From positions 4,229,557 through 4,293,556 of the forward strand of contig NZ_CP130886.1 in assembly GCF_030622045.1 (NCBI RefSeq): a stretch of 64,000 nt of DNA, read 5' to 3'. Position numbers and translations under genes: made by a program. The stretch is from Planctellipticum variicoloris (GTDB lineage: Bacteria > Planctomycetota > Planctomycetia > Planctomycetales > Planctomycetaceae). Under the pieces are notes generated by a model that searched no databases, was not told where the DNA came from, and saw only the letters and a program-made list of their open reading frames with translations. Numbering within the stretch: position 1 is the stretch's first letter; each line of letters starts with the position of its first letter. Of this stretch, positions 29,878 through 39,143 are shown in pieces.

Positions 29878-32800
29878 TTAGACCGCTTCCATCCAGATCT
29901 GGATTTTCGCGTCGCCGACGGAGACCGACTTGGACTCGGCGGGGACTTCGCTGGCGGTCAGGCTGTCGGCGAGGGTTTCGCCGCGGATCGTGTCGCCCCA
30001 TTCGGCGATCGCCGTGGCCAGTTCCAGGCTGTCGGAGGCGTAGCCGATGCGGATCCGCTGTTCAATCTCCAGGTTGGCGTCCTTCCGCAACTGCTGAATC
30101 TGGCGGATGAAGTCGCGGGCCATCCCCTCGCGGAGAAGCTCGGGTGTCAGGTGCAACGACAGGGCGACCTGCACGCCCCGTTCATCAGCCACAACCCACT
30201 CGGCGGCCTGTTCCGTCCCAACCTGGACGTCTTCCGGAGCCAGCGTGACCTCGTTGCCATCGAGATTCACGGTGACCGACTGTCCCTCGCGGAGTGCCGT
30301 CAAAGTGGCGTCGGGCAGCGTCGGAATCTTTTCCCGCAGCAGGTTGAGCAGCTTGCCGTACTTCGGCCCCAATGTCTTGAGGTTGGCACGATAGGTATAG
30401 CGGACAATATCCGCCAGGCTGTCGCAGCCGGTGACCTGCTTGATGTTGAGCTCGTCGCCGATCACGTCGGCGAGCCGTTCGATCGATTCGCGCTGGCCGG
30501 GATTGGTCGACGCAAACCGCAATTCCGGCAGTGGCTGCCGGACCCGCTGATCGGCAGTTTCCCGCAGCTTATGCCCGAGCTTCACCACTACCTGAGCCAG
30601 CGCCATCCGCTCGTTCAACCCCGCGTCGAGCAGTGTTTCGTCGACGGTCGGGTAATCGCACAAATGCACGGATTCGGGTTGATCGTTGATGGTTGATCGT
30701 TGATGGTTAGAGACGGAATTTGAGTTTCCATCAACGTTCGACGATCGACCATCAACGAGATTCTGGTACATCCGCTCTGACAGGAACGGAATCATCGGTG
30801 CGAGCAGCTTCGCCAGCGTCAGCAAGACGTCGTAGAGAGTCTGGTAGGCTGCCAGCTTGTCCGTATCGCCGGCATCCCTGCTGCGCCAGAACCGGCGGCG
30901 ATTCCGGCGGATGTACCAGTTCGACAGGTCGTCGATGAAACCCGCGGCCAGCCGGCAGGCTTCGGGGGAATCGTAGTTTTCCCAAGCGGCCCGCATGCCG
31001 CCGATCAGCGCCTGCAGGTTCGACAGAATCCAGCGGTCGATCTCCGGCCGCTCGGCGACGGGAATCTGCGCCACAGTCGGGTCGAACCCGTCCAGCCGGG
31101 CATAGTTCACGAAGAATGCGTAGCTGTTCCAGAGAGGCAACAGCACCTGCCGACGGACTTCGTCGCTCGGGCTGCTCGTGACCAGGCAGGTTTCCACGCC
31201 ATCAATCGTCCGGTCGGTCGGGCCGTTCAGCGTCGGCAGCGTCACCTTCTGGTCGGGATGCCGGGTGCCGAATTTCAGGTCGCTGGCCGGGTTCTGCGCC
31301 AGGTACATCCAGCGCATGGTGTCGACGCCGAGCTGCTCGGCCGCTTCTTCGAACCAGATGGCGGTGCCATCCGACTTGTGCATCGGCTTCCCCTCCTCGT
31401 TCATCACGAGGCGGTGTCCGAGGAGGGTCTTGAACGGCTGCTTGTCGGCGGCGGTCGCCTCTTCGTGGCGCATCATCGTCGCCAGGGCCAGCATCGAATA
31501 GAACCAGTTGCGAAACTGCCCCGGGAAACACTCCGTCACCAGATCCGCCGGGAACCACTTCTGCCAGTAGTCCCGGTCGGAGTTGTAGCCCAGCGTGCTG
31601 AAGGGGACGATCCCCGCGTCGAGCCACGGATTGCCGACGTCCGGCACGCGATGCAGAACGGGGCCAACGGATTCCCCATTCTCCTTGCGACGAATCTTGA
31701 CCTTGTCGATCCACGGCTTATGCGGGGTATGCCCCTGAAATTCGTCCCAGCCTTCAACCGCCAAATCCTCCAGCTCTTTCAGATCACCGACGACGAAAAA
31801 GTCGCTTGGATTGGCGGGGTCGACCCAGATCGGCAGCGCCAGGCCCCAGAAGCGTTTTTTAGAAATCATCCAGTCGCGCATGATGGAGAGCCATTCCACC
31901 TCGCGATCCTGCCCTTGGATGCTGTCCGGCAGCCAGCGGATCTGCCGGGTGACGTCCATGATCTCCTCGCGCCAGTCCATGTTGATGAACCACTCGTCGA
32001 CGAGCCGGAACACCAGTTCGTCGCCCGTGCGCCAGCAGAACGGATAGATGTGCGGATATTTTTCCTCGGCAACCAGCAGCCCCTTTTCCTTGAGCCGGCG
32101 GATGACGAGATCGACGGTTTCCGGATCGGTCGCCGACCGCCCGGTGAATTCGCCGAAGCCGTAAAGAAACCTGCCGTCTTCGCCCAGCGGAGCGATGCTG
32201 ACAAGGCCGTTCGCCATGCCGATCTGATGGTCGATATCCCCACAGCCGGGGGCCGAGTGGACGATGCCCGTCCCTTCGCCAGCGACGACGTTGGGATTCC
32301 CTTTGAAATCGCGACCGCCGTCGATGACGCGATGGCAAGCGACGGCGCTCGGAGCATCAGGCTTCAGGTCCGCCGGAGCAGGTGCTGGAGAACCTCCCGG
32401 CTGCTGCTGGGCGGCCAGGTCATCGAAAGGCCCGACATACTGCCGGCCAATCAGCTCCTTGCCGAGCACGGTCCCCTCGACCTCATACCCCCCCTGCTCT
32501 TTGAACATCTGCGAAAGGGTTTTGAGCTTCGGACAATCCTTCGGCCAGCCCCATTCCGGGCGGCCGAAGCCTTCTTTGAATTCCTTCGCCAGCCGCTGGT
32601 ACTCCAGGTTGTCCTTGGCGAAGAAATAGACCGCCCCGTCCCGCTTGGCCCGCAACTTCACGTATTCGAGGTCCGGATTGACCATCGCCGCCACGTTGCT
32701 GGTGAGCGTCCAGGGGGTGGTGGTCCAGATGAGGAGGGACTCGTTGATCGTTGATGGTTGATCGTTGATGGACGGAGATTTCGAATTCGTCTGACTATCA

Positions 32801-33609
32801 ACGATCGACGATCGACGATCGACGCCCTCCGCCAGCAACGGAAACTTCACAAACAGCGCCCGATGCACCGTCAGCTTCCGCCCATCCGCAACTTCCATCT
32901 GGCTGTAGGCGCTGCCCCCCCGGCCGGACCAGGGCATCACGTCGTGACCGCGATAGACCTTGCCGCGCTCGAAGCACTTCTTGAGGAACGTCCAGATCGT
33001 CTCGTTGTTGTCGGTCGAAAACGTGAAGTAGCTGCCACCCCATTCCAGGCTCCCCAGCCGCTCGACGATGCGCTCGGCGGTGTCGCGAACCGTCGTGTCC
33101 GGCTGCTTCGGAGGAACGAACTCCACCTGCCGGTCGGTGCCGATCGCTTCGGCCAATTTGCGGAGCTGCTCCGGGTCGTCCCATTCCATCCAGTAACCCA
33201 GACGGACGGACTGTTCCGTCTGTACCGCGGCGTACTTGAGGACGCGCTTCTTACATTCCCAGACGAACTTGTCGACGCCGAACTCTTCGATGGCGCTCTT
33301 GGCGCCCAGGCCGAGCTGCTTTTCGACTTCCACCTCGACCCACAGTCCCTGGCAGTCGAAGCCGTTCTGGTAGCGGAGGTCGCGGCCGTTCATGGCCCAG
33401 TAACGCTGAAAGGCGTCCTTGTAGGTCCGACCCCAGGCGTGGTGGACCCCCATCGGATTGTTGGCGGTCATCGGCCCGTCGAGAAAGCTCCACGGCTGAC
33501 GACCGGCATTCAGCGCCCGGCGTTTGGCGAAAATGGCCCGGTCCGTCCAAAACTTGAGCATCTCGTGCTCGCCACGGATCAAATCAGCGTCGCCAACCTT
33601 CTGAAACAT
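29878..33609 (-). CDS. ileS: Isoleucyl-tRNA synthetase with two repeat-derived insertions (1243 aa)
   Basis: IleRS charges tRNA-Ile and edits valine. The HIGH-type motif is [14 protein letters not shown] (about 52-65), the editing domain opens with [17 protein letters not shown], and the KMSKS-type loop is [17 protein letters not shown]. The overall form and length match the eukaryote-like IleRS class rather than the E. coli type. Residues about 263-289 and 952-978 are 27-residue inserts encoded exactly by 81-bp palindromic repeats (32743-32823 and 30676-30756), rich in Ser, Asn and Asp. They fall at the entry to the editing domain and in the anticodon-binding region between RMYQNL and ESVHLCDYP. 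The frame stays open throughout. Confidence 0.95.
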   Translation of the reverse strand: MFQKVGDADLIRGEHEMLKFWTDRAIFAKRRALNAGRQPWSFLDGPMTANNPMGVHHAWGRTYKDAFQRYWAMNGRDLRYQNGFDCQGLWVEVEVEKQLGLGAKSAIEEFGVDKFVWECKKRVLKYAAVQTEQSVRLGYWMEWDDPEQLRKLAEAIGTDRQVEFVPPKQPDTTVRDTAERIVERLGSLEWGGSYFTFSTDNNETIWTFLKKCFERGKVYRGHDVMPWSGRGGSAYSQMEVADGRKLTVHRALFVKFPLLAEGVDRRSSIVDSQTNSKSPSINDQPSTINESLLIWTTTPWTLTSNVAAMVNPDLEYVKLRAKRDGAVYFFAKDNLEYQRLAKEFKEGFGRPEWGWPKDCPKLKTLSQMFKEQGGYEVEGTVLGKELIGRQYVGPFDDLAAQQQPGGSPAPAPADLKPDAPSAVACHRVIDGGRDFKGNPNVVAGEGTGIVHSAPGCGDIDHQIGMANGLVSIAPLGEDGRFLYGFGEFTGRSATDPETVDLVIRRLKEKGLLVAEEKYPHIYPFCWRTGDELVFRLVDEWFINMDWREEIMDVTRQIRWLPDSIQGQDREVEWLSIMRDWMISKKRFWGLALPIWVDPANPSDFFVVGDLKELEDLAVEGWDEFQGHTPHKPWIDKVKIRRKENGESVGPVLHRVPDVGNPWLDAGIVPFSTLGYNSDRDYWQKWFPADLVTECFPGQFRNWFYSMLALATMMRHEEATAADKQPFKTLLGHRLVMNEEGKPMHKSDGTAIWFEEAAEQLGVDTMRWMYLAQNPASDLKFGTRHPDQKVTLPTLNGPTDRTIDGVETCLVTSSPSDEVRRQVLLPLWNSYAFFVNYARLDGFDPTVAQIPVAERPEIDRWILSNLQALIGGMRAAWENYDSPEACRLAAGFIDDLSNWYIRRNRRRFWRSRDAGDTDKLAAYQTLYDVLLTLAKLLAPMIPFLSERMYQNLVDGRSSNVDGNSNSVSNHQRSTINDQPESVHLCDYPTVDETLLDAGLNERMALAQVVVKLGHKLRETADQRVRQPLPELRFASTNPGQRESIERLADVIGDELNIKQVTGCDSLADIVRYTYRANLKTLGPKYGKLLNLLREKIPTLPDATLTALREGQSVTVNLDGNEVTLAPEDVQVGTEQAAEWVVADERGVQVALSLHLTPELLREGMARDFIRQIQQLRKDANLEIEQRIRIGYASDSLELATAIAEWGDTIRGETLADSLTASEVPAESKSVSVGDAKIQIWMEAV
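30676..30756. repeat. Palindromic heptad element, copy A, in frame in ileS
   Basis: An 81-bp element. Its left arm begins with heptads GTTGATC, GTTGATG, GTTGATC, GTTGATG (from 30678) and its right arm (30728-30756) is the inverted counterpart, matching at 24 of 29 positions. On the ileS strand it encodes [20 protein letters not shown] followed by STINDQP. The 29-base left arm is identical to that of copy B. Confidence 0.92.
32743..32823. repeat. Palindromic heptad element, copy B, in frame in ileS
   Basis: An 81-bp element with the same 29-base left arm as copy A (32743-32771) and a right arm of inverted heptads (TATCAACG then repeats of ATCGACG, about 32796-32823). On the ileS strand it encodes [20 protein letters not shown] followed by DQPSTIN. 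Confidence 0.92.
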
Positions 33610-33651
33610 GTCCGCCCGTCTTTCCTGCTGGTCTGTTCAAATTCCAAGACG

Positions 33652-33806
33652 GAAGATTTCACGCAAAGACGCCAAGAAGAGACAATCCCTCGAAAAAACG
33701 AGCCGCGAAGGGTGGAATCTCTGAGAGATTTCATTCGCGTTCATTCGTGCAATTCGTGGTTCTGACCTCTTCTCCGCGTCCTCCGTGTCTCCGCGGTGAA
33801 ATCTTC
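33652..33806. repeat. 155-bp MITE-like element with GAAGATTTCAC terminal inverted repeats
   Basis: GAAGATTTCAC (33652-33662) and GTGAAATCTTC (33796-33806) are exact inverted ends. The interior includes ATTCGCGTTCATTCGTGCAA followed by TTCGTGGTT and TCCGCGTCCTCCGTGTCTCC. It occupies most of the gap 33610-33938 upstream of ileS and has no coding potential. The ends match those of 18232-18457. Confidence 0.8.
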
Positions 33807-33938
33807 TTCTTCCGCGAACGAAGCTGAAAAACGCAAGTCCTGCCCGGAACTGATCTTCCGCCCGCCGGCCTGAGTCTTCCGAACCAGGTATCTTAGTCCC
33901 TCGGTCCGAAAATGTCTGCCGAGGCCCCCGCCGCCCGA

Positions 33939-34697
33939 CTACTGGCGCTCCGGCCGCCACCGGCGCCAGCGCCACAGAGCCTTGATGGCGGTCCAGCCGT
34001 CGCGGAGGCGGATCTTCTTCCCTTCCGCCACCGTCCGCGGCGAGTAGTGGATCGGGACTTCGACGATCGAAAGCCCCATCCGGGCCGCCTTGGCGGTCAC
34101 TTCGGGGCAGAACTCGAATCCGTCGCAGACGAGCTCCATTCGGTCCAGATCCCGCCGGCGAAAGACCTTGTAACACGTGGCCTCGTCGGTCAGCCGGACG
34201 CCGTACAGCCAGCGAACCAGGGAATTGATCACCGCAATCCCGCCGGTCGCGATCAATCGCCCCCGAAAGCCTTGCGTCTGGACCGCGTGATAGCGTGAGC
34301 CGTAAACCACATCCACGGTCCCCGCCAGCAGCGGCGCCAGCAGGGCCGGATAATCCTGCGGGTCGTACTCCAGGTCGGCGTCCTGAATGATCACGTAGTC
34401 CCGGTCCGCCCGCGACAGCCCTGTCCGGATGGCGGCCCCTTTGCCGCGGTTCTGCGGGTGCTGGCAGACGACGACTTCGGGGCGGTCTTTCCACTTTGCC
34501 AGGCAGACCGCCGTCTCGTCGCTCGAACCGTCGTCGACCACGACCACCTGCCCGACGAGCGGCACCGCCAGGATCCGTTCGAGAATCAGATCGATCGTCC
34601 GGTCCTCGTTGTACGCCGGGACGATCACGGAGAGAACTCCGCGGTGCGGCCCCTGAGGCGGCGTCGCGGGCGCACTCGCCGCACTAGGCGCCGACAT
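33939..34697 (-). CDS. GT2-family glycosyltransferase, dolichol-phosphate-mannose-synthase-like (252 aa)
   Basis: A GT-A fold opens with LSVIVPAYNEDRTIDLILERI, then VVVVDDGSSDETA, NRGKGAAIRTGLS and the DxD-type YVIIQDADLEYDPQDY, followed by DVVYGSRYH. The family (DPM1/GtrB-like) transfers a sugar from a nucleotide donor to a polyprenyl phosphate on the cytoplasmic face of the membrane. No C-terminal transmembrane helices are present. AGGAGA precedes the ATG by 6 bases, and the start overlaps the upstream membrane protein gene by 14 bases. That neighbour is a GT-C-like protein which could use the lipid-linked sugar made here. Confidence 0.9.
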   Translation of the reverse strand: MSAPSAASAPATPPQGPHRGVLSVIVPAYNEDRTIDLILERILAVPLVGQVVVVDDGSSDETAVCLAKWKDRPEVVVCQHPQNRGKGAAIRTGLSRADRDYVIIQDADLEYDPQDYPALLAPLLAGTVDVVYGSRYHAVQTQGFRGRLIATGGIAVINSLVRWLYGVRLTDEATCYKVFRRRDLDRMELVCDGFEFCPEVTAKAARMGLSIVEVPIHYSPRTVAEGKKIRLRDGWTAIKALWRWRRWRPERQ

Positions 34698-36264
34698 GGG
34701 AGGTCTCCTGCCAGGAGACCCGCAGTCCGCGGCCGATCACCTTCGCCCAGCACTTCCAGCCCACCAGTCCGCCGACGATCAGGACCGGCTCCAGAACCAT
34801 TCGCAGCCGATAGTTCGGAATATCCAGCGCCCCCGACAGCAGATCCATCACCAGCAGCGTCAGGACCACCACCACGCCGGCCCTCCAGACGCCGGGCAGC
34901 AGCAGCAATCCCACCGCTCCGACAAGTCCCGCCAGACTCCCCAGTTCGATCGCCAGCAACCGGTTTTCCAGCCCCCGATCAAGCCATTCCGCCCGGCGAG
35001 ACCTCGCCTCAGCCGTCCCCCAGACGGTCTGTCCGACCGGGGTCGACTCCGCCGTCAATTCATCGCCGTACAGATACAACTTTCGATCGTACGTCGTTCG
35101 CCAGAAGTCAATCTGCCGCCAGATCGCTCGGAAGGTCGTTCGGAGCGGAGCGGTCCAGAACCCCTGCACCGCCACCCGCTGCATCAGTTCATCCGCTTCC
35201 GCATCCGACAGCCCCGATCCGGTGAGTGCGTGCGAGGTCGTCCAGTTCACGCGCCAATCGTCCCCATGAACCCGGTCTCCCAGCAGGTTCCGCACCCGGT
35301 TTCCCTCCTCGGTCTCCGGCAGCGCAGGCCCCGTGGGACGCCCGGGGCCGAACACCGACATCCACAGCTCGCGACCAAGGAAGATCGACGGAGAGAATTT
35401 CCCGAACACCTGCTGATTCCTGACGCACCACGGCCCTACAATCAATCCGCCCATGACGCCGACGATTGCCAGTCGGAACGCCAGACCGCGAAGCTGCGCG
35501 CCCCGGGTTGCCAGCGGGAGAGACTCCAGCAGTGCGACGGCGGCCACGACCGGGGCAATCCCGGCGTTGGCCGGCCGGATGATGGTCCCCAGCGCCAGCA
35601 GGCCTCCAATCAGCCCCCACCGCAGCCAGACCCGTTTGGGCGATCGTCCCGTGAGCAGGATCAGCGTGCCGAGAAACACCGGCTCGTAGAAGGATTCGGT
35701 GAGGATCGTCCCGGCGAAGCTGGGAGCCGCCAGACTGACGCAGCGCAGCGCGAGCGCCGCATTCACCAGCCAGATCTGCCGGCTCAACTGCCACACCCAC
35801 CAGCCGGTCAGCAGCGTGGCGATCCAGACTGCGCCATACTGCAGCACGCCGACGACGCGCCAGCTCGCGGCCCCGCAAACCGCCTGAATCGCCCCCAGAC
35901 ACCACGGATAGCCGGGGGTTCGAAAACCGACCGGATTCTCGATCATCCACAGGTCGCCCCGGGCCACCTGCGCCCCGAGCCGCCAGTACAGGATCGCATC
36001 CCCGTCCACAGGGGCCGGTCCGCCCCCTTCCAGCATGGCGAGCTTGATCGCCTCCAGCATGAGCAGCAGGGCTGCGACGGTCCCTGCCAGAAGGGACGGG
36101 CGGGCTCGAGATCGCGGAGCGGCGAGCGGAGACAACCTGCCGTCCTCAAGAAGCTGACATCCGGGGGAGAATCTGCGACGAAGTCGAGGGGGAGCCCCGC
36201 AGAACCAGGGGCATTCAGACTTGCAGTATCCAACCCCCGCAGACGCGACACAAGCCAGCAACAT
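34684..36264 (-). CDS. Multi-pass membrane protein, GT-C/PMT-like glycosyltransferase (about 526 aa)
   Basis: Roughly ten hydrophobic helices are visible (LLAGTVAALLLMLEAIKLAM, VLQYGAVWIATLLTGWWVW, LRWGLIGGLLALGTII, LAFRLAIVGVMGGLIVG and others). An acidic loop, GDAILYWRLGAQVARGD, follows the first helix, the place where GT-C enzymes keep their catalytic Asp, and NPVGFRTPGYPWCLG has the usual R-x-P-G-Y-P motif of the PMT/ArnT group. It probably transfers sugar from a lipid carrier to an acceptor outside the cytoplasm. The N-terminus is unsure: the first 45 residues look unlike membrane protein and no ribosome-binding site precedes 36264. Confidence 0.75.
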   Translation of the reverse strand: MLLACVASAGVGYCKSECPWFCGAPPRLRRRFSPGCQLLEDGRLSPLAAPRSRARPSLLAGTVAALLLMLEAIKLAMLEGGGPAPVDGDAILYWRLGAQVARGDLWMIENPVGFRTPGYPWCLGAIQAVCGAASWRVVGVLQYGAVWIATLLTGWWVWQLSRQIWLVNAALALRCVSLAAPSFAGTILTESFYEPVFLGTLILLTGRSPKRVWLRWGLIGGLLALGTIIRPANAGIAPVVAAVALLESLPLATRGAQLRGLAFRLAIVGVMGGLIVGPWCVRNQQVFGKFSPSIFLGRELWMSVFGPGRPTGPALPETEEGNRVRNLLGDRVHGDDWRVNWTTSHALTGSGLSDAEADELMQRVAVQGFWTAPLRTTFRAIWRQIDFWRTTYDRKLYLYGDELTAESTPVGQTVWGTAEARSRRAEWLDRGLENRLLAIELGSLAGLVGAVGLLLLPGVWRAGVVVVLTLLVMDLLSGALDIPNYRLRMVLEPVLIVGGLVGWKCWAKVIGRGLRVSWQETSHVGA

Positions 36265-36388
36265 TCAGCGCGAGACATCGCAGGCTGGGTCGTCGAGGAC
36301 TCCGACTCCAGCCACCCCACCGAATTGAGCCTGAAATGCGGCCCCGATTTCGAGTTTCGAATTTCGTGCTTTACGGCCGTGGGGGCAC

Positions 36389-37843
36389 CTACCTCAGGTA
36401 CTCACGAAACCAGGCCCGGTACCGCGCGAGCCGCGGGTCGGCGGTGCGATTCGCGGCCGGGACGCAGTCTTCGACGAAGACTCGTTCGAAAACATAGGCG
36501 GCCACTTCATTCGGATGGTCGATGCCCGGCGGCGCCAGCATCGCTTCGAGGGGCTCCCGGAACTCCGCCAGCGGGTGCAGCCGGGGCTCGCCGTCCGCTT
36601 CGACGACCTGCCATCCGTCGCCTTGACGCTCCACATCGACCGCCACCGGCCAGAAATCCGCCCCCATCCGCGGGACGGGGCGATCTGACTTGAGCAACGT
36701 CCGCGGCCAGACCACCCGCTCGGTTCCGTCCGCCGATTTCACCGGCAGCAACCAGCCGAGATCGAGGGCGTCCGGGTTTCCCATCTGCCGTTCCGTCAGC
36801 CACGCATTTGCCGTGACCTGCCCCCGGCGGAAGCCCATTACGGTTTCCGCCAGGTTGGCAAAACGAGCGGGCAACTGCCGTTCGAGGACATGGATCTGCT
36901 CGTGGATGAACGTCCGCCCGACCGTGCTGAGCGCCTTTTCCCGAGTCTCCTGCCGCGCCGCGACAATCCGGGACAGAAAGCGCTCGCTCGTCACGATGTA
37001 CGTCGCGCGCGTGTGCGGGAAACCGGCACACAGGTCGCCGCGGACTTTGAGAAACCGCCAGGGAGTGTCGGCGAGCAGTCCGTATTGCTCGCGGCAGACC
37101 TCGCGAATCTGGCCGACAAACCAGCGAACGGCTTCAGCCTCTTCAGGCGTGAATTCGAGCACCGCCGCCACAAACCGCCGCCGAGCTTCCGCGCGGCACG
37201 CGGCAAGGTCGCCGGCGACGGCCTCGCCGGTCATCGCGGCGATTTCCAGGGATTGCAGCTCCGAGAAATACGGTTCGAAGGATTCGTCGAGAATCAACGT
37301 CCTGCCGTCTTCGGCAGAGATCAGGTCGCACGCCGGCAGCCAGAGCGGACTGTCCCGGCCTGCAATTCGCTCCGCCAGCGGAGCGAGCGACAAATCCTCG
37401 GCGTCTGCGATCTTTCCGACGCCATCCTTCACGGAGCCAGCCCGATCAGCAGTCCCCTCCACCAGGATCGGAACGATGTGGCCGACTCCGCGTCGAATCT
37501 CTGCGCTCGTATCCACAGCCACGTTGCGTCGATCCAGAATGACAATCCGTCGGGACTTGTCGTCCGAGATATTGATCCGCTGAACCGGACCGTTGATCCG
37601 GTCAAACTCGTGCTCGAACTGAACTTTCTCGCCCGCAATCCGCAGTGGCTGCACCAGCAGCACGCGCTCGTCGTCGGCCGTGGCGATTCCGCAGCAGACG
37701 GCGGCAATCAGAATGGTGCAGGCAGCAGCAAGGCGTGGTGCTCGAACAGCACCCGCCGACCGTAGGCGCCGATGGAGGGAGTGAAAAAGAGCAGGAAGAC
37801 GTAGAACGCCAGCAGCGGCGCCAGCAGCAGTCGCATTGTCCAT
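36389..37843 (-). CDS. Secreted protein with zincin-like HExxH motif (up to 484 aa)
   Basis: A signal-like segment (LAAACTILIAAVCCGIATADD) precedes the mature domain. The sequence FIHEQIHVLERQLP contains HEQIH, the HExxH zinc motif of metallopeptidases, followed at some distance by ETVMGFRRG, whose Glu might be a third ligand. I do not recognise the family. The only ATG in frame lies at 37843, giving a 50-residue extension before the signal and a 136-base overlap with the upstream gene; a non-ATG start nearer the signal is possible, but no GTG or TTG is available there. Peptidase activity is only suggested by the motif. Confidence 0.65.
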   Translation of the reverse strand: MDNATAAGAAAGVLRLPALFHSLHRRLRSAGAVRAPRLAAACTILIAAVCCGIATADDERVLLVQPLRIAGEKVQFEHEFDRINGPVQRINISDDKSRRIVILDRRNVAVDTSAEIRRGVGHIVPILVEGTADRAGSVKDGVGKIADAEDLSLAPLAERIAGRDSPLWLPACDLISAEDGRTLILDESFEPYFSELQSLEIAAMTGEAVAGDLAACRAEARRRFVAAVLEFTPEEAEAVRWFVGQIREVCREQYGLLADTPWRFLKVRGDLCAGFPHTRATYIVTSERFLSRIVAARQETREKALSTVGRTFIHEQIHVLERQLPARFANLAETVMGFRRGQVTANAWLTERQMGNPDALDLGWLLPVKSADGTERVVWPRTLLKSDRPVPRMGADFWPVAVDVERQGDGWQVVEADGEPRLHPLAEFREPLEAMLAPPGIDHPNEVAAYVFERVFVEDCVPAANRTADPRLARYRAWFREYLR

Positions 37844-38958
37844 TGCAGTAATATCCAGCTTCGGGTCGTCTTTCGCACGGCCCGGCCGTACGCCCAGCCG
37901 ATCAGAATACGGGCCGGATAGATCGATGCAATAAAGATCGGCGTTTCGAGCCAGATCGCATCCCGCGGCAAGGCGGCCACTTTGAACAAATACAGCGGCA
38001 GCGACAGAGCATAGAGCAGCACGATCGAGAGCTGGAAGCTGATCGGCGTCCGCCGGAAGGCCTCGCGGATCGCCCGGAGTTCAAAACCGGCGGCAAACCG
38101 CCGTTCGGACGCCAGTCGGGCCTGCAGGAATGGCGCCCAGGCGAGGACTGGAATCAGCAGCGCCCCGCCCACCAGCGTCAGAATCACCTGCCCCGGCTGG
38201 CTCGGATCCTGCATCACCGCAAACAGTGCGGTAGGAATCGCCAGCCAGATGAAAGCGGCGGCAAAGCCTTTCAGCCCCAGGAGAAAGTGAGCGGGAATCT
38301 GGAGCGACTTGAAGAAGTCCCGGACCGCAGCGTTCGCCGTGAGCCAGTAGTCCCCCTCGCGGAACTGCCGCCGGAGCCAGAGGACGTTCTTGAGCGGTCG
38401 AAAGAAGCAGCCGAAGCTACCGCCGCGCGACGAGGCCAGGATCAGATGCAGGGAGACGGCGGCGGAAACCAGAAATGCCCCGATCCGCCAGGCCCCGGCA
38501 ATGCCCGAACCAGGTGCGATGATCGCCGCATCGACTGCGGCATCCGAGATCCAGCGGACCGGAATCAGCCAGAGGGCGACGCCCACTGCAATCGAACCAA
38601 GTCGTGAAGCCAGCGGCAGCAACGGCAGGCAGTACCTCAGCTTGCCGGTCCGGGCAACGCGTCCTTCGGCTTCGAGCAGATATCCCAGCGCCAGGAAATT
38701 GAACAGCGGCAGTGCGGCCAGCACTGACAGAAACAGGAACAGACTGATGAGGCCGAAACCGATTTCGGTCACCCAGGCCACAAACCGCAACGGGTTTCGC
38801 CACGGAATGGGGCACGGAGGAACCGCCGCGAAGCGCGATTCCGACACAAATGCATCGTCGGACAATGCCACCGGGGCCTCATTGATGACCCGCTCCTCCG
38901 GCGGCTCGTCGAAGATCGGGGGGGCGGGCACGGCGGATTCCAGGGTCGCAGACGTCAT
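37708..38958 (-). CDS. DUF4013-like multi-pass membrane protein (416 aa)
   Basis: After a cytoplasmic N-terminus of about 50 acidic residues there are several hydrophobic helices (EIGFGLISLFLFLSVLAAL, FNFLALGYLLEAEG, LGSIAVGVALWLIPVRW, VILTLVGGALLIPVLAW, FQLSIVLLYALSLPLYLF, LLLAPLLAFYVFLLFF). The ALGYLLEAEGRVARTGKLR segment is typical of planctomycete DUF4013-type proteins. The ATG at 38958 is used; upstream frame to 39159 is not supported. The C-terminal coding region overlaps the next gene by 136 bases, a strong sign of linked expression. Function is unknown. Confidence 0.7.
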   Translation of the reverse strand: MTSATLESAVPAPPIFDEPPEERVINEAPVALSDDAFVSESRFAAVPPCPIPWRNPLRFVAWVTEIGFGLISLFLFLSVLAALPLFNFLALGYLLEAEGRVARTGKLRYCLPLLPLASRLGSIAVGVALWLIPVRWISDAAVDAAIIAPGSGIAGAWRIGAFLVSAAVSLHLILASSRGGSFGCFFRPLKNVLWLRRQFREGDYWLTANAAVRDFFKSLQIPAHFLLGLKGFAAAFIWLAIPTALFAVMQDPSQPGQVILTLVGGALLIPVLAWAPFLQARLASERRFAAGFELRAIREAFRRTPISFQLSIVLLYALSLPLYLFKVAALPRDAIWLETPIFIASIYPARILIGWAYGRAVRKTTRSWILLQWTMRLLLAPLLAFYVFLLFFTPSIGAYGRRVLFEHHALLLPAPF

Positions 38959-39143
38959 AGGGTCTTCTCCGACGGGGCCAGCGGTTTCCGGCCGATCATT
39001 CCAACTTACCCCATCGGGCCGCGGCAGGTTGCAGGATCTCGGAGACGCCCGAAAATGAAACCCGGCCTGTCCCGGAAAGGTAGACTGGAAAGACGGAGGC
39101 CGTGACACGCTCCTCCAGCACGCACTTCTCGGAGAATCGGCAA

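Noticed and set aside
34696-36693. 665-codon plus-strand open frame opposite the GT-C-like gene
   Set aside because: Composition is dominated by Pro, Gln and Arg and has no motifs; the minus strand codes for a clear membrane protein.
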